A stretch of DNA of 64,000 bases from contig NC_045429.1 in NCBI RefSeq assembly GCF_902635505.1, positions 429,067,669 through 429,131,668 of the forward strand, read 5' to 3'. This document shows positions 28,101 to 37,100 of this stretch, piece after piece; position 1 is the stretch's first letter, and each line of letters opens with the position of its first letter. A program made the position numbers and the translations under genes. The notes beneath the pieces were generated by a model, which had not been told where the DNA came from, ran no database searches, and saw nothing but the letters and a program-made list of their open reading frames with translations. Source of the stretch: Sarcophilus harrisii. Its lineage: Eukaryota > Chordata > Mammalia > Dasyuromorphia > Dasyuridae.

Positions 28101-31100
28101 TCTCCTCCCAGATTTGCAGACCTGAGGTCTGTTTTGAGGACTCCCCCTTGGCACTGGTTCCTCCACTGTTCTGGACCACTCTGTGCATTTGTGCCCCTGA
28201 ACGCAGATACTTTTCCCTGTCATTTCTTTTGGAATGCCTTTAGAGTTCTCCCTGGAGACCCTGAATCTTTCTTTCAAGGGGCTCAATCTCCCCCTTCTCA
28301 TTGTGTAAGCTCTCCCTGCTTACTAGGAGTCTGGAAAATCTGCCTTCAAATCCTGCCTCAGTCACTTAATAACTGTATGACACTGGTCAAGCCATTTAAT
28401 CTCTATTTTTTAAGTTTTTATTTATTTAACTTATATAATTATTTAATTTCTATTTATCTCAATTTCCTCATCTGTAAAATGGGGAGAACAATCTGTTAAA
28501 AAAGGAGAACAATAGCTCCTCTCAGGGTTGTTAAGACCATCAAATGAAATAGTAATTGCAAAACACTTAGCACAGTGCCTGGGATAAAGTAAGCACATAC
28601 ATATATGTGTGTATATGTGTATGTATATATGCAATTATTATATATATTATTTAATCTACAGATAGATATCTATAGTATAGATTATTCTATCTATATTAAA
28701 GGATTTATTATTATAGAATTTACTATCCCTGTGACACTGGGCAAATCACTTAACCACTGTCTGCCTCAGTTTCCTCATCTGTAAAATGAGGATAATAATA
28801 GCTACTTCTTACAGAGCTGCTGTGAAGCTCAAATAAGACAACATATGTAAAGTGTTTAGCAGATTTTAAAGCACCAAGTGTGTGCTAGCCATTGTTATCC
28901 TGTGCCCCTGAAGCAGGGTCTCTGGGATGCTGATGTCTGTGTTTCTCCTCCTTGCCAGGCAGGGGCTCTGCAGAGGATTCATGTGGTACGTGTATTTGAC
29001 ATTTTCCAGTTGATGGACACGTTGCAGGACCTCCGGGGCAGCATCTCCAAGCAGGTGAGCCCCCATCAGTGGTGCCCCAAGAAGCACGGATGGAATCTCC
29101 TGTTGTTTTGTGGTGGTTGTCCCGGGACAAGTCGCCCTCTGAAATGACCAGCTGTGCTTCCAAGATGTAGAATCCTAGAGTTTTAAAGCTGGAAGGGCAG
29201 GCCAGTCCTGCAGAGCCCAGAAAGGGGAGGGAACTTGCTAGTCAGAGACAGAGCTCAGACTAACGCTCAGCCCTCAACTTAGAATCATTGACTCTCAGTT
29301 ATGAGGGACCACAGGGACAGCTTAGTCCAACTCATACCTGCATCCTTTCTGCCATGTACTTGAGCATATTGTCATCCTCTGGGCTTGCTTTGAAGATGTG
29401 CAGAGAAGGAATAATCTTCCACCTCTCCTTCCCCCTCTACCTCAGTTCCCCTTTGTGCATCATCCTCCCAATTAGAATGCAAGCCAATTGAGAGCAGGGA
29501 CTGTCTTAGCTGGTAGCTGCTGCTGCTCTCAGGCAGACCAGGTTGTGTAAACTCCGGTCTTCCTAACTCTAGTCCCAGTGCTCGGTCTATTGTACCACCT
29601 TGCAGTAATGTTCACAATTAGAGATACAGGGAAAAAAGATAATCCCTGCCCTCAGAAAGTTTATGTTCATTCTGAGGAGTTGTAGCTTTGAAAAGGGGGT
29701 TGGGCCTGAAGAACCTTGCAAGTGTTGAGTTGACATCCCCTTACCTCAAACCAGTGGTGCTTTTGATTGGGACAAGAGGCAGAGAACAGTAGAGGAAGGG
29801 TGGTAAGCTTTTGGCAGCGTGTGTGCAGCAAGGTGTCCTGGCTGGGCAGCCCTGTAGGATGCGAAGGTCAGTCTGGGTCTGGTCCATAGTCTGCACAGTC
29901 AGCAAGGTGGGCTGGTTTGCAGTCAGTCACTTATCCGAATGATGGCTGGGAGCATCAGTTTGGGAGGTCTGGGTGTGGTGTGGAGAGTGCTAGTGAGGAA
30001 AGGAGGTGGGGAAAAGCAGGCTGGAGTGGCTGAAAGATGGCAAGAGTGAAGTTGATTCAACTTTTTTCCCGTTTTAAATTTATTTTTATTTTCAAATCAT
30101 ATGCATGAATAATTTTCATCACTCACCCTTGCAAAACCTTGTGTTCCAAAATTTTTCCCTCCCTTTCCCTCACCCTCTCCCCTAGATGGCAAGTGATCCA
30201 ATATGTGTTAAACATACACAATTTTTCTATACATATTTTCACAATTATCATGCTACACTACTTCCTGCCTCAGTTTCTTCCTCTATTAAAGGGGATGATA
30301 AATCAAAAAGGAAAAAACTGCAAGCAAACAACAAAAAGTACTGTGTTGTGATCCCTATTCAGTCCTCCACAGTCCCTCTCTGGGTGCAGATGGCGCTCCA
30401 TCACAAGACCATTGAGACTGGCCTGTATCATCTCATTGTTGACGAGAGCCACGTCCATCAGAATCAATCATCGTATAGTTCTCTTGTCACCGTGTACAAT
30501 GCTCTGCTGGTTCTGCTCCAAGCTGAGTTACTTTATGAAAATTAGGCACTGAGGAAGCCTGATTTTCCTAGGATGCCAGAGGCTGTAGGTGGGAGATGGA
30601 GACATGTTTCCCCTTCACTTTCTCTTGTTAAGCAGCAAGTTTATCCTGTAAAATTGACCCCTTGCCCTGGAGGCCACTAAGGAAAGGAGGAGGACCAAAG
30701 AACTATTTGCACCCTCTTTCTCTCTGCAGGTGACCAATGCTTCAGGGCCGGTGAAGATAGTAGTGGTGGATTCAGTCTCTGCAGTTGTCTCCCCTCTTCT
30801 GGGGGGCCAGCACAGTGAGGGTGAGTATGATTAGAAGCCAGAAGCGTGGGGGACCCTTACCCTTGACCTTTCTGTCCCTGAACACCCCCTGCCACCCTCC
30901 ACCCTCCAAACCATCTTTTCTTTCCAAGGTTTGGCCTTAATGATGCAGCTGGCCCGAGAGCTCAAGACCCTGGCCCGGGAACTGGGAATAGCAGTCTTGG
31001 TGAGTTGAAACAGTAATTAAGATCTGGTGCACCCCAATTCCCTCTGATTTCTCTCACCTCTGCAGAGGGATGGAATTTGGTTTTCTATTTGCAATATAGA

Positions 31101-34100
31101 TTGCCATTTATATAACCCTTTGAGATAGATCATTCAGTTAATAAGCCTTTATTAAGCACCTACTGTGTGCCAGGACCAGTACTAAATGCCAGGAATAGAA
31201 AGCTCAAAGCTAAATCTGGGTTCTCCAGATTAAATTGATATTTAATTTATCTATTGCCCACATACAGATGATCAGACAAATCTCTTTCCATGCCTTCATC
31301 TTAATTCTGCATAATCTAGCCTCCCAAAGACTTGGAAGAGACCCATACCTTTGTCATAAGCAGCACCATGATATGCTCGATGCTGGCCCTCTAGATTAAA
31401 CAGTCTCATAGCCATATAAAGACAGATTCAAATAGTAATAAATAGTAATAAAAGTAAACAGTAATAAAATACAGTAATAAATAGTATTAAAACAGTAATT
31501 TTAATAGTAATGGTAATATTAAAAGATAAATAATAAACTTTTCCTTACAAGTACAACCTGTAACAAACCATAGAAGTACCAACCAAAACTGCCACGGCAC
31601 TGGGCATGATAGCCAGGTTAGAATCTTGGGATTGGGAGCCACTAGATGCCTCAGGGGCATAGATGAAGCACTGGGCCTAGAGTGAAAAGACCTGAGTTCA
31701 AGTCCAACTTCAGACGGTTATAAACTGTGATCCTGAGCAAGATGCTTACTGTCTGCCTCAGTTTCTTCCTTTGTTAAAGGGGATGATAATAATAGCATTA
31801 ATTTATTTAATAATTATATTAAATTTAATTAACTATTAATTTAATGATATAATAATTTAAATTTTAAAATCTTAAAGGTCATATAAATGTTAGAGGTGAT
31901 GGTGATGGGGGTGATGGTGCAAGAAAGTGACCTGATCAGACCTGCTTTTTAGGAATATTACTTTGGCAGTCACATGGAGGAAGAGTCAGAGAACCTTGAG
32001 GGAGACTGATGAGGAGGCTGTTGTAAGAGACTAGGCTGAAGGGGATGGAGGGCCAGAGCCTAGGGGGTCGCTGGGAGAATGTGGACAAGAGAAGGGCACC
32101 CACAGGAAAAAGGTGGCCAGAATTAACAAGATGTAGTCATTGATTGACTATGGAGGATGTGAGGATCAAATGAGAGAATATGGTAGTCATTATTAGAAAC
32201 ATTATTTACTTAGACCACCTGAAAGCCTTAGTCCCCTCGCCTGTGTAGCTCTTAGAGCATGTGACCTATAATGAGGGATTGGATGGATAAGAATTGATCA
32301 TTTCTGTCGAAGGTGACTAACCACGTGACCAGGGAGTGGGAGAATGGGAAGCTCAGACCTGCCTTGGGACGATCCTGGAGCTTTGTCCCCAGCACTCGCG
32401 TGCTTCTACAAGCCTGGGAAAGGTCAGGAGCCCCAGGGAGCTGCCGCATAGCCTCTCTGACCAAGTCTCCACGGCAGGTGAGGAGGGACAGGTGGGGGGG
32501 CCAAAGCTGGAAGAGAAAAGGACTTTGCGGCATTGTCCATTTCTATGTTTGCCCTTCTCTTTTCAGTACTTATGATTTGGTACATTCTGGACTCATTGGT
32601 CCACTTTGCTTTCAGGGTGGATGACAGAGGATTATGGAGGGTTCTCCCCTGGGCATAAGACTTAACTTCTGATTGCCTCAGTTTCCTCATTTATAAAATG
32701 GGTACATTAATAACTTTTGCCTCCTAGAATTTTTGTGAAGTTCAAATAAATAATATTTGTAAACAAAACAAAACAAAACAAAAAAACCAGTGTCTGGCAC
32801 AGAGTAAGTGTTTAATAAATGAATATTCATTTAATATTATTTAATATTAATTTAATACGAATAAGCATTTATTGAGCATTTTTCATGCTATCATGGTTCT
32901 GTACTAGGTCTAGCTCTTTCTCCTTTTCTTCCTACACCACTTTGGCAGCATTACCCTCTCTGTATTCTGGGTAACTAAGTGGTACAGTAGAGTGCCCTCC
33001 AGAAAACCTGAGTTCAAATTCAGCCTCACACTCTTATTAGCTGTGTGACCCTGAGCAAATCAGTTAACTCTGTTTATTTCATTCTTCATCTGTCAGATGA
33101 ACTGCAGAAAGAAATGGCAAACCATTCAGGTATCTTTGCCAAGAAAACTCTAAATGGGATCATGAAGAATAGGGCACACCTGAAATGACTGAAAAACAAA
33201 AAACAAGGCTGAAAAGGCAAGTTGAATTTCATCATTTTCCTGCTTCTTGCCTCAGTTCTCCCTTTCTTTGTCTTGAACTCTTTGGCAGTCTGAAGCCTAT
33301 GGACCCCCTTCTTAGAATCATTTTTCTTTTTTCTTTTTTTTTTTTTTTTTGTCAAGGAGCTCAGAGTTTATTTATTTATTTTATTTTTTTTTTTCCGATT
33401 TAAGCATCTTTTTTTTTTTTATTTTTATTTATTTAATAGCCTTTTATTTACAGGATATATACATGGGTAACTTTACAGCATTAACAATTGCCAAACCTCT
33501 TGTTCCAATTTTTCACCTCTTACCCCCGCCCTCCCTAAATGGCAGGATGACCAGTAGATGTTAAATATATTAAAATATAACTTAGATACACATAAGTATA
33601 CATGACCAAAACATTATTTTGCTGTACAAAAGAATCAGACTCTGAATTATTGTACAATTAGCTTGTGAAGGAAATCAAAGATGCAGGTGGGCATAAATAT
33701 AGGGATTGGAATTCAATGTAATGGTTTTAGTCATCTCCCAGAGTTCTTTTTCTGGGTATAGCTAGTTCAGTTCATTACTGCTCCATTAGAAATGATTTGG
33801 TTGATCTGATTTGCTGAGGATGGCCTGATCCATCAGAACTGGTCATCATCTAGTATTGTTGTTGAAGTATATAATGATCTCCTGGTCCTGCTCATTTCAC
33901 TCAGCATCAGTTCGTGTAAGTCTCTCCAGGCCTTTCTTAGAATCATTTTTCAAGCATATCAAATAAAATACAAAGGATTACAGAGTAAAAACAATTATGT
34001 TGAAATAAAATTGTCAATATAGTTTTTTAAAAGTTCATGGATTCCAGATTAAAAACTTCTCTGCTAAGGTAATTTTGAGAAGTCTTTTTTCCCCTTTAAT

Positions 34101-37100
34101 TAAAATGTTTTGTGGATGCCCATTTGTCTTTATACTAGCCATTCATCATTCCCTCTAGATCAGGAATTCCTTTTTTTTTTTTTTTTTTATTTAATAGCCT
34201 TTTATTTACAGGATATATACATGGGTAACTTTACAGCATTAACAATTGCCAAACCTCTTGTTCCAATTTTTCACCTCTTACCCCCCACCCCTCCCCAAAT
34301 GGCAGGATGACCAGTAGATGTTAAATATATTAAAATATAACTTAGATACACAATAAGTATACATGACCAAAACATTATTTTGCTGTACAAAAGAATCAGA
34401 CTCTGAATTATTGTACAATTAGCTTGATGAAGAAATCAAAAATGCAGGTGTGCATAAATATAGGGATTAGGAATTCAATGTAATGGTTTTAGTCATCTCC
34501 CAGAGTTCTTTTTCTGGGTATAGCTAGTTCAGTTCATTACTGCTCCATTAGAAATGATTTGGTTGATCTCGTTGCTGAGGATGGCCTGTAGATCAGGAAT
34601 TCCTAACCTTATTCTTGTGAACAGATTTCAAGGGATCTTGAATTTGCTTAAGAAAATAATCACATCTTTATTTTTTTACTAAAGTTTGACTGAAAATTAA
34701 GATTTTCTCCAGTCATTTAAAAACATCATTCCAAGAAGGATTATACCATAGGTTTCATCAGACTTTGACAAAAGGGTTCATGACACCAAAAAAGTGAAGA
34801 CCTTTTGCTTTAGATGGAACCCTTCCTTAAGAATTTTTTCCCTGTTTCTTGTATAATCTGATTAGCAGAAGGTACAGCTAGATCCCAATTACTGGAAATA
34901 GTGAATTCCATGAAATGATTGTGTGTGTTTGTATTAGCATTATTTGAAGTTATAATTATATAAAATTAGTTCTTGGTTCCAACCCAGTGGAAATATACAA
35001 TGCATATTTAATGTGACTGCTTCTTAGGATTCTTTCTTTGTACTGATCAGGATCTGGCTTCATTCTATAACGAGGGCACCTTTTGTAATTGCTTACCTGT
35101 GATTTGTTTGGAAAGTCTGCCCAGTAACTCCTCAGTAATCTGAAGTTCCTCAAGAACCCAGTCCCTTAAATTGTAGTTTGTGACCCCCTTTATAGGATTG
35201 TATAACTGAATTTGGGGTGTCACAGAATTATGATTTATTATCAGTAAATGTTTGATATGTATAACTACTTTATATACCTATATACATAAAAATTGCTTGG
35301 GAGAAAAGGACTTATGAGTGGGAAAAGTTCAAGAATCTCTCCTCCAGAGGAAGCTTTCAAGGGAGTGGACAAAAATCATGTCTCAGGGTCTTGAGCATTA
35401 CTGATCAGTGCATTTCAACAAATATTTATGAAGTTGGCAATATACAAGACATCGTATAGAAGATGCAAAAACAAAAATAACACAAATCCTGCCTCAAAGA
35501 GTTTACCTTCTAGTGGGAGAACACAATCTGCACAGATAAGTAAATCTTTGATGACTTGAATACATAGAACAGAGGACCTAAAGAGACAGAGACAGACAGA
35601 TTGCATATACGTGGGCGCGCTCATGTACGTGTGTGTATGTGTGTATGTAGGTGTAGGGGTGGAGGTTGGGGGAAGTGGCATTTGTGCTTGAGTGCCTAAG
35701 AAAGTTAGAGAGAAAAATAAAAGCTAAAGAGGCAAAGGCAGCATAAAGTAATGTCTAGAACACCATATTTGCAGTTAGAAAAACTTGGATTTAAATCCTG
35801 TCTCCTTTTCTAACTAGCTGTGTGACCCTGAACTAATCTCTCCCGGTTCAGTTTCTTCATCTATAAAATAATAAGAAGAAAATAGTATTTATATAATGCT
35901 TTATATATAATTCTCTCAATAACCCTGGAAGGTAAGTACTATTATTCTCATTTTACAGATAAAGAAACTGAAGGGGAAAGAAAGGTTTTTCCAGGATCAT
36001 ATACACAAGCAAGACAGGATTTCAACTCCTGATTCCTTTCTTCCCGATTTCAATTCCAGTGTGCCATCTAGCTGACTAAAAGGAGGGGCTCGGAGTCAGT
36101 GACCGACCACCTAAGGGCCTTTCCAATTCCATACCTATGATCATTTGAGAGTAATTTAGGCATGGAGGGCAAAGCTAAAACAGTCAGTTGAAGGTAAATA
36201 GCAGGAAATAAGTCTGGAAAGGAACACGAGCCAGATTATGGAGAACTGCATATATACTTCTCCTTAAATAGCTTTTATTCTTCTCTCTACTAACTAATGC
36301 ACAATGATAACACACTTCTCTTCAATAAACACAATTTAGCCAGTCGCCACAGTTACCTATATTTATAGGCAAATTGCATTCCCTTCACCATCTGTCTTTG
36401 TACTGAAGGCCAGGCTCCCATGTTCTCTCCCTTTACTCATGTATATTCTATAAATTATTCATGAGTGGGTGGGGGGGCACTTCACTTTACATTTTTATTA
36501 GCTTTAACTGTGGTCACTTCCCCCTACAGATAAATGAGGAAGTCCAAGGGTGTCATTCTAGGCTCTGGCCTATCCTGTAGGTAGAGCATTGGCTTTGAGG
36601 GACAGGACCAGAGTTCAGGTCCCGGCTCTGCCCTGTATGACTTCACACAATTCATTTATAACCTCTCTTCCCTCAGTATCCTCATCTGCCAAAGTTGAAA
36701 TTGAATCATAATGAATTCCCAGGTCCTTTCAGTTCTGAATCTACATCCTTTAATCCTATGATTCTGTGATGCTAGGCAGATTTCTTTCCTTGTTTCTTCC
36801 ATCTGGATTTGGGGATAATACTAGCTAGCATTTATATAGCACTAATTATGTGTCACTAACACTGTGCTAAGAGCTTTACAAATATTATCTCATTTGATTC
36901 TCACAACCATCCGGGGAGGTTATTATCTGTTATTGTTCCCATTTTACAGTTAAGGAAACTGAGACAAAGAGAAGTTTAATGATGCGCTCCTAAGTATTTA
37001 AAGCTGAATTCTGGTGTAGGCCTGGTGCTCTGTCCACTGAGCCATCTAGCTGCCTCTGAGAAATTCATGAATCCTTCAGAGTGCTTCTAGTGAAAGGGCT

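Noticed and set aside
27651-28499. A 282-residue frame spanning RAD51D exon 5
   Set aside because: It reads through both splice sites; only 27879-28013 matches RAD51D.
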